From positions 40,898,603-40,962,602 of the forward strand of contig CM075760.1 of assembly GCA_037974335.1 (NCBI GenBank): a stretch of 64,000 nt of DNA, in the 5' to 3' direction. Positions 1 to 9,714 of this stretch are shown one piece after another (positions within the stretch are counted from its first letter, which is position 1; every line of letters starts with the position of its first letter). The translations under genes and the position numbers were made by a program. Source of the DNA: Prionace glauca. Its lineage: Eukaryota > Chordata > Chondrichthyes > Carcharhiniformes > Carcharhinidae. The notes beneath the pieces were generated by a model that saw only the letters and a program-made list of their open reading frames with translations, was not told the origin of the DNA and ran no database searches.

Positions 1-250
1 TCGATATGTAGTAATGTGTGCTATGGTATTCTGTTCTGTTTGAGCATGTTAATGTTTGTGTCCACATGTTTGCGTGCAAATGTTTTGCTGTCCATTCATC
101 TATATGCAGCCTGCTTCTTTGTTTATATGCATTTCCATATATATCTGTTAATGTACATAACATTGTCTGTGTCTTTATGTATATCCCTGTCAGGGTGAAT
201 GTGTGCTAATATATATACTTACTTGAGTATATGTATGTGTTTGTGCATTT
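1..250. repeat. T/G-rich low-complexity DNA
   Basis: Runs of TGTGT, ATGTATGT and GTTTGTG without a reading frame of note. The same texture resumes at about 450-720, on the far side of a SINE fragment. Short open frames here have no recognisable domain and are treated as chance. Confidence 0.6.
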
Positions 251-251
251 A

Positions 252-441
252 TGTGGGTCTAAAGATGTGCGGGTTAGGTTCATTGGCTATGCTAAAATTG
301 CCCCTTAGTATCCTGGGATGTGTAGGTTAGAGGGATTAGCAGGTAAAATAGGTAGGGATATGTGGATAGGGTCTGGGTGGGATTTTGTTCGGTGCAGACT
401 CGATGGGCCGAAGGGCCTGTTTCTGCACTGTAGGGTTCTAT
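252..441 (+). mobile_element. tRNA-derived SINE, 3' part
   Basis: The segment carries the body and tail typical of the abundant elasmobranch tRNA-derived SINE: GATGTGCGGGTTAGG, AATTGCCCCTTAGT, then GACTCGATGGGCCGAAGGGC and an ending in GTAGGGTTCTATG. The tRNA-like head (A and B boxes) is missing, so this is a 5'-truncated copy. Confidence 0.8.
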
Positions 442-1800
442 GGATAATACATGCACATGTATCTATCTGTCGATGCATGTATGTGTTTGTGTCTGGGTCT
501 GTGTACCGATACAGTGAAGTGTATGAACTTGTGTGTTTTATGTGTATTTATGTGAGTGCTTTTGGAAATATTTGATTGTGTGCGTATGTTGTTGTTTTAG
601 TGCCTGTTTGTACAAGTTTGAATCGACACATTCGTGTGTGTGTGTGTATGTACGGCTACACCTGTATTTCTAATTGTGATAGTTTTGTGTAGTATTGTCA
701 GTGTGTATATGTTTTAACTGTTGCGTCAAGTTTTACCGGCAATTGTTAACTGAACGTGATCCAAACAATCCGAATAATGGAGCATATTTTCAGGCTTTGC
801 TGTTTAAAAGTCTTTTATGTGAGTGGCACGGTGATATCAGGAGAGTAAATGAAATAATTCATTGATGCATCTCAGAATCATCAGGGACAGAATAGTGACA
901 ACTGGGGAGGATTATATTACTTGTTTAAATTTGTATTATGGGAAATCAATGTCAGCACATGATTAACAGGAACAAGCATGTTGAAACATTTTTGAATTAT
1001 GTTGCATAAATATATATGCATATGTTAGTTTATGTGTATTATATACTTCAATGATACTTTGATAATGAGAATGATACTTCAAAATCTGGAGCAAAAAAAA
1101 ACGGAAGCTAATTTATACTGATGACAACTGACTCCTGATTAGAGAGCCGTTCCCTTCCAAACACGCGAGTTAGGGAGAAGGAGGGCAGTGAGCTCATAGT
1201 TTCCCTCTCTCTACCCTGTGATGCAATGCCCCTGATGGTTCTAACCACTGAGGGGGTGGAGATGCAATGGACTAAATAATGACATTCCTCCTCTTTTCAT
1301 TGAGGAAGTTGTGGTATAGGGGTTAGTTATTGATCCTCCCCTCTCTTTGTTGGATGAGTAGGAATCCAGAATGTTAACAATTTCACTCTCCCTCAATCTG
1401 ATGGGGGATTATTTCTCTATGTTTATGTGTGACCCTTACTTCTGTTCAGTGGGTGTGATGCAGCAGCTTACAGCTGACATGAAAGGGTAAAGGCATGGAC
1501 AATGAGAGAAACAGGAACTCCGAGATCTAAATATTCAGAATGTTTGACGCAAATGTTGAAATTGTCGGATTTTTCCTCAGGGAGGAAAGTCGGTGAAGAC
1601 ATTTTGGAGAATCCTGTAATAAATGTGCTCTACTCTGTCTCTAAGACAGGATGGATCTGAGCTGGGAGCATTGGTTCAACAAGACTTCGGTCTGAGGCCT
1701 GAAAATACCTGACTCAAGCCAAAAAATATCTACTGGAAGGAAAACTGAAAAGCAATCAATGAAGCGATTGGGTATTTCATTTATCGTTAGAGGAAAATGA
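442..1800. other. Region downstream of the IgM secretory exon; no exon recognised
   Basis: T/G-rich to about 720 and AT-rich with short repeats after that. The two membrane exons of an IgM gene should lie on this side of CH4 on the minus strand. I read the minus strand for an acidic linker followed by a hydrophobic segment and saw no convincing case. They may lie beyond the left edge or be too divergent to spot by eye. Confidence 0.5.
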
Positions 1801-1801
1801 T

Positions 1802-1816
1802 TTTATTCTTTTTATT
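1802..1816 (-). promoter_or_regulatory. Poly(A) signals of the secreted IgM transcript
   Basis: Two AATAAA hexamers on the minus strand (1811-1816 and 1802-1807) begin about 28 and 37 bases after the CH4 stop codon. That spacing would give a very short 3' UTR for the secreted mRNA. Confidence 0.65.
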
Positions 1817-1843
1817 GTAGTTTTTAATGTAACCGGGTGATTC

Positions 1844-2235
1844 TCATTGACATGAATTAACAGTGTCCATCAGTGCAAGGGAAATGTTCACAAAACTGGG
1901 TTTACCGCTGGATTTGTCAACTGTTCTGTTGATGATCTTCAAGGGGATGGCTTCATGTCCCACCACACAGGAGTAAGAAGCGCCGCTGGACCATTCCTCT
2001 GCTGCAATGGATAACAGGCTGTACATGAAGAAGGAGCGATTGCCGTTCTCCGCCACCACCTCGGTGTTCCTGTAGTTCCCGGGATTCACCGGCTTGTCGT
2101 TGACGGTCCACTTGACGAAGATCTCTCGGGGGGAGAAACCTCTCACTAAGCAGCTGAGGGAGATGAAACTCTGAGCGGAGACGTCTTCTGCCGAGGGCAG
2201 GAGGACAGAGACGACCGGTTCCCGCGGATTTGGAT
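1844..2235 (-). CDS. IgM heavy chain CH4 exon with secretory tail
   Basis: Fourth constant domain of an IgM-type heavy chain. The exon opens after a TTTTCTGCAG acceptor at 2236 and begins in phase 1, completing an Asp codon with the last base of CH3. The Ig fold cysteines are visible in SLSCLVRGF and YSCVVGHEA, with the core tryptophan in FVKWTVND. It ends in a 20-residue mu-type secretory tail ([20 protein letters not shown]) with a glycosylation site (NIS) and the penultimate cysteine used for polymerisation and J chain in the family. NRS and NRT are further glycosylation sites. The Ser-Ser-Gly-Lys codons include AGCGGTAAAC, the internal donor position at which other species splice to the membrane exons. 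The frame is open to the TGA. Last exon of the secreted form. Confidence 0.96.
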
Positions 2236-2427
2236 CTGCAGAAAATGTACAATAAATGTCAATAAACTGGAAAATTCTGGAGGCAATGAAACCGCTGGTG
2301 AGATATCAGGAAAGTGTACTTCGTTTTTGCTTTTAAATGTTTCCATTTTTGACTTCCAGCTTGGAGGGGAGGTGAACACAATTGTTTTCTCAAATAACTC
2401 AGGGGGGCTGACTGGGAAGTTTCAGAA

Positions 2428-2595
2428 ATTTTACAGCACAGAATCAGGCCATTCGGCCGAACTGATCCACTTTTCTTATTGGTTTCCTAGTTTTGATGCA
2501 CCACATCAGACTCCCCCCTTCTTCTTCGATATAAACCCAGTAACATCGCCTTCAGTTCACTTTTCATTCATCAACACATCAAACTCCCCATAAAA
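2428..2595 (-). mobile_element. Non-LTR retrotransposon 3'-end fragment
   Basis: On the plus strand it reads ATTTTACAGCACAGAATCAG, then GGCCATTCGGCC and ATCAGACTCCCCCC. This is the familiar 3' tail of a shark LINE in reverse orientation. It is too short and worn for a subfamily call. Confidence 0.6.
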
Positions 2596-2718
2596 ATATC
2601 GATCGGCCCATAGTCGCTTCGTTGTAGTTTTTTTTTCCATTCAGGAGAGACCATTAATGCACTGAATATTAAATATTGACTTGTACACTTCCACTGGAGA
2701 TAGCCACAGAGATGCATT

Positions 2719-3465
2719 TACATAGAAACATTGAAACATAGAATAGTACAGCACAGTACAGGCCCTATGGCCCTCAATGCTGTGCCGAACTATGTCCAAT
2801 CCTAAGATCAAGCTATCCCACTCCCTATCATTCTGGTGTGCTCCATGAGCCTATCCAATAACGGCTTGACACTTCTCAAAGTGTCCGACTCCACTATCGC
2901 AGCAGGCAATGTATTCTACACCCCACCATTCTGTGAGTGAATAATGTACCTTGGACATCCCTCCTATATCTCCCACCATGAACCTTAAATTTATGTCCCC
3001 TAGTAACAGCTGCATCCACCTGAGGAAATATTCTCTGCACGTCCACTCTATCTATCCTCCTCATCATCTTATACATCTCTTTTAAGTCGCCTTTGATCCT
3101 CCTCTGTTCTAAAGAGAAAAGCCCCAGCTCTCTCAACCTTTCCTCATAAGACCTACCCTCCAAACCAGGCAGCATCCTGGTAAATCTCCACTGCACTCTC
3201 TCCAATGCTCCCACATCCTTCTTATAGTGAGGTTACCAGAACTGCACTCAATATTCCAAATGTGATCCGATATAGTTGCAGCATAACCCCACAGCCTTCA
3301 ACTTAAACTCCCTATAAATAACCGGTAAAACACAATAGGTCTTCTTCACGGCTCTATCCACTTGAGTGGTAACCTTTAGAGATCTGGGAATATGAACCCC
3401 AAGATCTTTCAGTTCCTCCACAATCCTCAGAACCCTACCTACACTTTGACCCCACATTTATTGCT
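2719..3465 (-). mobile_element. CR1-like LINE, 3' fragment of ORF2
   Basis: Minus-strand frames read VGRVLRIVEELKDLGVHIPR followed by VQWRFTRMLPGLEGRSYEER and RRIKGDLKEMYKMMRRIDRV, the C-terminal region of CR1 ORF2. The pieces lie in different frames with stops, so the copy is dead. The 3' end runs into ACATAGAAACATTGAAACAT, a tail repeat typical of these elements. It is inserted in the CH3-CH4 intron in the same orientation as the Ig gene. Confidence 0.85.
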
Positions 3466-3482
3466 TCAATCTCTCAGCTCAC

Positions 3483-3764
3483 CTGTTTCCTTGTGGATAG
3501 ATGCTCTTAAAGGAGTCGGCAGATCCCGATGGTTCACCACGCACTCAAACACAGCTGCACTCAGCCAGGCTTGTGTGGAGATGTTTAATTTGCTGATCAC
3601 GCTGTCAGGATCCGCTCCGGGCTTTTCGGCAATCTCTGATTTCAAATACTTCCTGTCTCGGATCCAGGACACGTTAACTCCATAAGGAGCATGAGAAATG
3701 ATGCAGGTTAAGGTCGCGGTCGCCTCCAGTAAGACCTGTTCTATTGGTGGTGGCTGTATCTTCA
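3483..3764 (-). CDS. IgM heavy chain CH3 exon
   Basis: Third constant domain, 282 bp. It opens after CTACAG at 3765 and starts [19 protein letters not shown]. The Ig fold is shown by [16 protein letters not shown] and [11 protein letters not shown], and a glycosylation site lies at NIST. The exon ends ...KETG before GTGAGC, in phase 1 like the other CH exons. Both splice sites follow the GT-AG rule and the frame is open. A repeat-derived sequence follows immediately in the intron. The domain resembles elasmobranch IgM CH3 closely enough for a firm call. Confidence 0.95.
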
Positions 3765-4687
3765 CTGTAGATTCATGGCATTCGAGAGGGTCTGTGAATG
3801 AAAAATTAAAATCAACCCTAGTTCCCCTTCAGAAGCAGGACAGTAGTCTTCAGCCTGAAGGAGACCAAGTTGCCTTCGAGGTATCAATCTCCAACTATCG
3901 CCTTTCAATTTCTATAGGCGATGGCAAACCAGCTTGTTCTATGAAATTATTCCCTTTATTAAAGTATTGTAGCTGCTGTATCATTCTCATGAATCAGCAT
4001 TACAACTAATACCATCCTGAACTCAGGAACAAAGTACTGGCCGTTGCTTTATAAGGTTAAGATGCATTTTGCAATATTTTACCCCTGTGCTGTGACCTGT
4101 GAAACACTCCGATACCCAATGTCTCTCCAAGTCTTACCGGCTGTCTCAAGAAAAAAAAAGGTCACGTCAAGGCCACCTCACTCACTTCAAGACAGAAGGG
4201 AACATTATTTGAAAAGGAGACAGTGGCATGGTGTGTTGTCGATAGGGTTGTAACCTAGGGCGACACTCTGGGGAAATAGATTCGAATCTCACCACTGCAG
4301 ATGGTGAAATGGGAATTTAATAAAAATCAGTGATTAAAAGTCAAATGATCACCATGAAGCCTTTGTTGTAAAAGCCCACCTGGTTCACGAATGTCCTTTA
4401 GAAAAGTAAACCTGCTGACTTTATCTGGCCTGGCATGCATGTGAGTCCAGATTCACGGCAAAGTGGTTGACACTTAAGTGCCGTCAGGGATGGAATATAA
4501 ATGCACATCTCAGGAAGCAATAACAAAAATTGCTGTTGTGATGAAAATCTGAGTAGCGCTGTCCAAATGCAGCAAAATACATGACAATAACTTAGAAATT
4601 GTTCGATGCTTTGTACTAACTTTAAGAGATCCCTAATTCCAATTAACATCAGAATGGTATATTTTATGCACGATTTGAGTCTCTTAC
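3765..4687 (-). other. CH2-CH3 intron
   Basis: Intron of 923 bp between GTAAGA (CH2 donor) and CTACAG (CH3 acceptor). It contains a plus-strand SINE-like repeat at about 4225-4500 and otherwise nothing recognisable. Confidence 0.9.
4225..4500 (+). mobile_element. Dispersed SINE-like repeat
   Basis: Begins GGCATGGTGTG, passes GATTCGAATCTCACCACTGC, GATGGTGAAATGGGAAT and CACCTGGTTCACGAATGTCC, and ends near GTTGACACTTAAGTGCC. The TTCGAATC box suggests a tRNA-derived head. The same family recurs at 25595-25860 (+), and minus-strand pieces occur at about 18396-18540 and 27640-27735. Confidence 0.7.
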
Positions 4688-4999
4688 CCCGAGGTACGCT
4701 GATGTTCAGACTCTGAGTGTCTCCTCGGTGAGTGACCTGGCAGGTATAGACCGCTTTGCTGAACCGTTCCCCAACGGAGACTGTCAGCCGACTGCTGGCC
4801 GAGAAGTTCCCGTTCAATCGATAGGGGGGAGAGGTGACAATTCCTGAATGCGTGGGTTCCCCATTCTTCAGCCAACTCACTTCCATTGACCCTGGCTGGA
4901 AATCGATGATTGAACAGACGATGGTTGCAAATTTGCTGCTTGAGATTTCTTCACTCGAACTCACGGTGAGGATAACGGTTGGATGGAAAACTTGAGGAC
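4688..4999 (-). CDS. IgM heavy chain CH2 exon
   Basis: Second constant domain, 312 bp. It opens after TCTGAAG at 5000 and its first two bases complete a Cys codon with the last base of CH1, giving [14 protein letters not shown]. The fold cysteines are in TIVCSIIDF and YTCQVTHRG, with the tryptophan in VSWLKNGEP. Glycosylation sites are visible at NFS and NISV. It ends ...NISVPRG before GTAAGA. The exon is open, phased like its neighbours, and sits 209 bp from CH1. Confidence 0.95.
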
Positions 5000-5208
5000 C
5001 TTCAGAAAAAAAGCATATTCGTCATTTCCTGCCGAAGATGTGGATCTATTAAACTTTTGTTGATATTAGCAACTCATTTGCAGTCTATAGACACTAGCCG
5101 GAACAATCCAGGGGTCTGGATTATGCACATCTATTTAACTGAGTAATAACCAAGGCCCTACATGCTAACCACAGTGTTTGTGTTTCACACAAGCTCCATA
5201 ACACTTAC

Positions 5209-5508
5209 ATGTTATTTCAACGCTCTTGACTGAGCTGCTGTGTTGAACCTCACAGTCAATTCTGGGACATTCTCCCGCTGAGTCGCTGATGGTTAACTGG
5301 CTGCTCAGGGTGTAGGTTCCCTTCGTGTTTCGCACTGACGGGTACGTCTTAAACCCAGTGGTGAACGGCTGCCCATTTTTCTTCCATGTCACTTTGGAGA
5401 CATCTGGAAGGTAATCCATCGCCAAACAGCCGTAAGTGATAGAGCCGCCGGAGTTCTGCTGCTGACAGGAGGAGACCAGGCCGTAGAGAGTGGGCGGAGA
5501 CGGTGTCG
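5209..5508 (-). CDS. IgM heavy chain CH1 exon
   Basis: First constant domain, 300 bp. It opens after TTTCCCAG at 5509; its first two bases complete an Ala codon with the last base of JH, giving the junction [21 protein letters not shown]. The Ig fold is shown by [20 protein letters not shown] and IDCEVQHSS. The early Cys in VSSCQQQ is well placed for the bond to a light chain. The exon ends ...VEIT before GTAAGT. Residues match the elasmobranch IgM CH1 pattern ([20 protein letters not shown]). The J-C intron of about 9.9 kb lies upstream. Confidence 0.96.
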
Positions 5509-5675
5509 CTGGGAAAGAATAGCCAATTGAACAAGTTAGACTCTTATTTGCGTTTATTAAGTCATCAAACATATTGTTACAAATATGTTTCTGTATTAGA
5601 TATAGCTTTTGGCGTTGAAGGGATGAAGGGATGTGGGTAGTAGATATGATCAGGATATTGATGAGCTCTGACCAA

Positions 5676-5748
5676 AGTGAATGGTGGAGTCGGCTCAATG
5701 GGCCGAATGGTCTACTCCGGCTTCTATTTTCTATGTTTCTATCTCAAA
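5676..5748 (+). mobile_element. LINE 3' tail fragment
   Basis: Reads ATGGTGGAGTCGGCTC, then AATGGGCCGAATGGTCTACT and TTCTATGTTTCT, the characteristic end of a shark LINE. Confidence 0.6.
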
Positions 5749-6056
5749 CATTGATTAAAATTATGGACTTTCCTAACACTTCCTGATTAAAACATACATC
5801 CACCTTTGAGATTATGTTACTTCTATCATTTGGGAATTGTCATCTCTGCAGAAACTCATATCCCTTTCTCCACTTCTATCAAATTAGCAAGGAAAAAGAA
5901 CACATTCTGTTAGTCTCAAAATGACATGTCATTCATGAGATTAACAGAGAAGATCAAAGATTGTCTCCATTATTGCGGTAACCATTTATTTCTCAAACAA
6001 CAACACTTCGTTCATATCATCCTCTCACTTGATGAGGGAGCTCCAACGGCTTGTCA

Positions 6057-6142
6057 TTCCAAATAAACCTGTTGGACTTTAACCTGGTGCAGTGAGATCC
6101 TTACTGTGTCCACAACAACCTCACTCCGGCATCTCCACACTA
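6057..6142 (+). mobile_element. SINE/LINE tail fragment
   Basis: Reads AAATAAACCTGTTGGACTTT, AACCTGGTGCAGTGAG and CACTCCGGCATCTCCACAC, a tail shared by many dispersed shark repeats. Confidence 0.6.
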
Positions 6143-6479
6143 GTTTTGGAAATTGCCTGGGTTCAAACTGATTGAAGCCCCTTCGTCTCTCCAACTCACT
6201 GTCTCTCAATCCACAAAACGGAGATTGTGACTTTGATTCAAAAATACCTCCGGAATGAATACGTACTGAAGGATCAGGAAACTCTACATGTGATTATAAA
6301 TTCAAATAAATGCAACATTGACTCATTGACGGATCATACATTAGTAGCAAGACTTGGCCATTCGGGATTTGAAGTTTCCTCTATCATTCACTGAGATTAC
6401 AGATGAACTGATTGTGGTGCTAGCTCTATTCTGAACCTCCTCACTCCGCCATCCATCACCCGCTCTCTGCTCATTTCCC

Positions 6480-7330
6480 CAGCTCTTTGCCCTTTCCCGT
6501 GGCTCTCTGCCTTTCGCGGTGGCTCTTTTCCCCTTTTATCCAGCTCCCGGTATTTCCACCTGGCTCTCTACACTTCCGTCCAGCTCTGTGCCTTCTCCCC
6601 CAGCTCTCTGCTCTTTCCCTCAGCCCCTTACACGTTCCGTCAGCTCTCTGCCCTCTGTCCCTGGTCCCTACCCTCTTTCTTCTTTCCCCCAGCTCTCTGA
6701 CCTTTCCCCCTGACTCTCCTGCCCTTTCCCCTGCTCTTTCTGCCCTTTTCCTCGGCTCTCTGGCCTTTCTCCTGCCTCCCTGCCATTGTTCGTGCCTTCC
6801 TGCCTTTCTCCTGGTTCTCGCTCCTTTCCCTGGTCTTTCTGCCCTTTCCCCCATCTCTCTGCCCTTTCTTTCGGCTCTCCCCCCTTTCACTGATCTCTCT
6901 GCCCTTTCCCTCTGCTCCCTGTCCTTTCTCCACTCTCTCTGCCCTTTCCCCTTGCTTTCCGCCCTGTTCCCCGGCTGCGTGCACTTTCCCCCGCCTCTCT
7001 GGCCTTTCCCCAGCTCTCTGCTGTTTCCCCTGGCTCTCAGCCCACCCCCACCCCGGCTCTCTGCCCTTTCCCCAGCTCTCTGCTGTTTCCCCTGGCTCTC
7101 AGCCCACCCCCACCCCGGCTCTCTGCCCTTTCCCCAGCTCTCTGCTGTTTCCCCTGGCTCTCAGCCCACCCCCACCCCGGCTCTCTGCCCTTTCCCCAGC
7201 TCTCTGCTGTTTCCCCTGGCTCTCAGCCCACCCCCACCCCGGCTCTCTGCCCTTTCCCCAGCTCTCTGCTGTTTCCCCTGGCTCTCAGCCCACCCCCACC
7301 CCGGCTCTCTGCCCTTTCCCTCGCCTCCTG
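6480..7330 (-). repeat. G-rich (coding strand) repeat region in the J-C intron, switch-region-like
   Basis: On the Ig coding (minus) strand the region is made of loosely repeated GAGAGCTGGGG, AAAGGGCAGAGAGC and GGGCTGAGAGCC. The palindrome AGCT, an AID hotspot core, occurs roughly ten times. It lies about 1.0-1.8 kb upstream of CH1, where a mu switch region sits in tetrapods. From 7011 it becomes a strict tandem array (separate entry). Long Leu/Pro/Ser frames on the plus strand are artefacts of the repeat. Confidence 0.8.
7011..7320 (-). repeat. 62-bp tandem repeat, five units
   Basis: Units start at 7011, 7073, 7135, 7197 and 7259 and look essentially identical. Each unit carries one AGCT and, on the minus strand, the G-run cluster CCGGGGTGGGGGTGGG followed by AGGGG, enough for a G-quadruplex. 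The near identity suggests recent expansion or homogenisation. Confidence 0.92.
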
Positions 7331-7475
7331 TTCTCACCTGACTCTTTGTCATTGTCTGACCCGAGCCCCCAGCGATTCCCTTCAGTTCTCTGCATTCCCA
7401 GGGCAGCTCCCACATTTAAACACCAAACTGCTGCTTGAGATCTTTCTTCTCTCTCGTTGCAGACCTTCGCCACAC

Positions 7476-8815
7476 AGATTTAGTGAGTGTGAGTGAGAGA
7501 ATGTGAGTGTGTGACGGTGAGTAAATGAGTGAGAGTGGATGAGTAGTGGTGTATGTGTGACGGAAGGTGGGTAAGTGAGTGTGAATGAGCGATGTCCTTT
7601 GAGTGACGATGAGTGATTGAGGGTGAGCAAGTGCGGGTGTGGGTAAGAGAGCGTGAGTAAGTGACTGTGTGAGAGAGGGTAGGACTGAAGGAGGCAGAAT
7701 GTGAGTGAAGGTGGCTGGATGAATGTAGGTAAGCAAGATTGAAAGAATGAGGGAGAGTGAGTGAGCATGTGTGAAGGTTAGTGGAGGTGGGTGAGTGAAA
7801 GTGAGTGAGATTGAGTGAGTGAGGGTGAGGGAGTGAATGTAACTGAGTAAGTGAGGGGTGAGTTTGAGTGAGTCAGGATGTGTTATTGAGGGTGAGTGAG
7901 ACTGAGTAAGACTGGGTCAGTGAGGGTGGATTTTTGGGACGAATGGATGAAGGTGAGTATGAATGTTGGTGACTGACTGAGGGTCGAAGTCAGTGAGTGA
8001 GGTTTCGTGAGTGAGGTTGAGTGAGTGATGGTGTACGAGTGTGGGTGGCTCAGTGACAGTGATTTAATGAAGGCGCGTGATTGAGGGTGCGTGAGGGTGA
8101 GTGAATGTGGGTGCATGACTAAGGGTGTGACAGTGAGTGAATGGAGGTGAATGAGCGAATGTGACTGAGTCAGTGAGGGTGTGAGGATACGTGAGTCAGG
8201 GCGTGTGTTTGAGTGAATGAGTGAGGTTAAATGAGGGTGTGTGAGAGCTTGTGGGTGAGTGTGAGGATGGGTGAGAGTGAATGAGCGAGTATGAGTGAGT
8301 GATTGTGAGTGAGTGAGTATGAGGATGAGTGAGTCAGGACGTGTGTTTGAGTGAACGAGTGAGGTTGAATGAGGGTGAGAGCTTGTGAGTGAGTGAGTGA
8401 GAATGGGTGAGAGTGAGTGAGCGAATGAGTGAGTGAGTGTGTGAGGGTGAGTGACGCAGGGTGAATCAGGATCAGTGAGTGCGTGAGGTTGAGTGCGTGC
8501 GGTTGAGTGCGTGAGGGCGAGTGCGTGAGGGCGAGAGCGTGAGGGTGGATGAGTGAGCAAGGTTGAGTGAGTGAGTGTGAGAGAATAGGCGTGAATGAGA
8601 ATGAGTGAGTGAGGGAGAGTGAATGAGGGTGAGTGAGTGGGGGTGACTGTGGTTGAGTGACTGAAGGTGAGTGAATGAGGGAGAGTGAGAGAGAAAGTGT
8701 GTCTGCAAGGGAAGGTAGGTAAGATAAGGTGAGTGAGTGAAGTTCTTTGAGTGAGGATGAGAGATTGAGGGTGAGTGAGTCAGTGTGGGTGAGGGTGAGA
8801 GAGTCAGTGAGCCAC
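7476..8815. repeat. GAGT/GTGAGG-type simple array
   Basis: About 1.3 kb of degenerate 4-8-base repeats on the plus strand (GTGAGTGAGTGAGGGTGAGT and variants). Minus-strand frames rich in Ser, His, Thr and Leu are translations of this array, not genes. Confidence 0.9.
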
Positions 8816-9159
8816 CTCCTCCTCTCCCTCTCCATCGATCTTTTCCCGATTCTCTCCATTGATCAGCTTTCAGTAACAGGGCTGTGTAAAGTCAGGAATC
8901 AGTGTAGATCACCGGGCAGCTGCTTTAATGTCGGGGCCTTTCTTTCAGAAACACGGATCAGTGAACAAATAGACAGACTGAGGGAGCTGGAAGGGAAGCT
9001 TCCAGCAAAACTGGGTCACACAGGAATCAAACACTAAGTTTACACCAGTATTGGGGAGCCAGGCGGACTTAGTCTCAGCCAGATCCCTCCTTATTGATTG
9101 TGTCTTTGTGTCCGGTGTAACACATGGAAATCCCTACTTCTGACCTCATGTTGGATGGA

Positions 9160-9330
9160 ATGTGTCATTGATGAAGCAATAGAAGATTGTTGGTTCCAGA
9201 ACAGTCCCCTGCCGAACTCCTGCAGTGATTTCTCAACTTAGATGTTTGACCTCCAACAACCATCACCATCTTGCTTTGTGCTAAATATGACTCCAAACAG
9301 AGAAGAATTTCCCGCTGAAACGTATTCACT
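9160..9330 (-). mobile_element. Non-LTR retrotransposon RT scrap
   Basis: The minus strand reads LESYLAQSKMVMVVGGQTSK, a conserved stretch after the RT finger region in a shark LINE whose plus-strand pieces recur at 28390-29365 and 35470-36205. The next residues RSSAGDCSGT suggest a frame-damaged version of its GVPQGSVLG box. Confidence 0.7.
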
Positions 9331-9392
9331 TGAGTTTTACTCGGGCTCCTCGATCCCACCCTCATTCAAATGTTAGTGGGGGAGGGGGAGGC

Positions 9393-9693
9393 CGAGGTGC
9401 ACGGTGATTAACGCTGCTGCCTCACAGTTCAGTTCCCGATATGGGTCATTGTGGATGGAGTTAGTAAGTTCACCCCGTGTCTGCTTGGGTTTCCTTCGGA
9501 TGCTCCTGTTTCCTCCCGCAGTCCAAAGACGTTTGGGTTCAGGGGACTGGCCGTGCGAATAGGTTCAGGAGGTCTAGTTAGAGTAAACACATGTGGTTAT
9601 GGGGATAGGGCTTTGGTGGGATTCCTGTTGATGCAGACTTGATGGGCTGAATGGCCTCCTTCTGTACGGTAGGATCTCGTGACTCTATTCTAC
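9393..9693 (+). mobile_element. tRNA-derived SINE, near full length
   Basis: Head GTGCACGGTGATTAACGC with CTGCTGCCTCACAG, body CCCCGTGTCTGCTTGGGTTT and TTTCCTCCCGCAGTCCAAAG, tail GATGGGCTGAATGGCCTCCT and TAGGATCTCGTGACTC. The head resembles tRNA A and B boxes, though the B box is damaged. Confidence 0.85.
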
Positions 9694-9714
9694 GATGTAA
9701 ATGACAGTCTCTCT

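Larger units (their letters stand above)
2236..3482 (-). other. CH3-CH4 intron
   Basis: An intron of 1,247 bp bounded by GTGAGC at the CH3 side and CTGCAG at the CH4 side. Most of it consists of two retrotransposon fragments (2428-2595 and 2719-3465), both lying in the Ig transcription unit without breaking an exon. Confidence 0.9.

Noticed and set aside
1500-1760. Candidate IgM membrane exon on the minus strand
   Set aside because: No continuous hydrophobic segment with an acidic linker and acceptor could be read in any frame.
6487-7341. A 284-codon plus-strand open frame rich in Leu, Pro and Ser
   Set aside because: It is a translation of the pyrimidine-rich side of the 62-bp and related repeats, opposite to Ig transcription, with no domain.
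7883-8859. Long Ser/His/Thr/Leu minus-strand frames
   Set aside because: Artefacts of the GAGT-type simple array.
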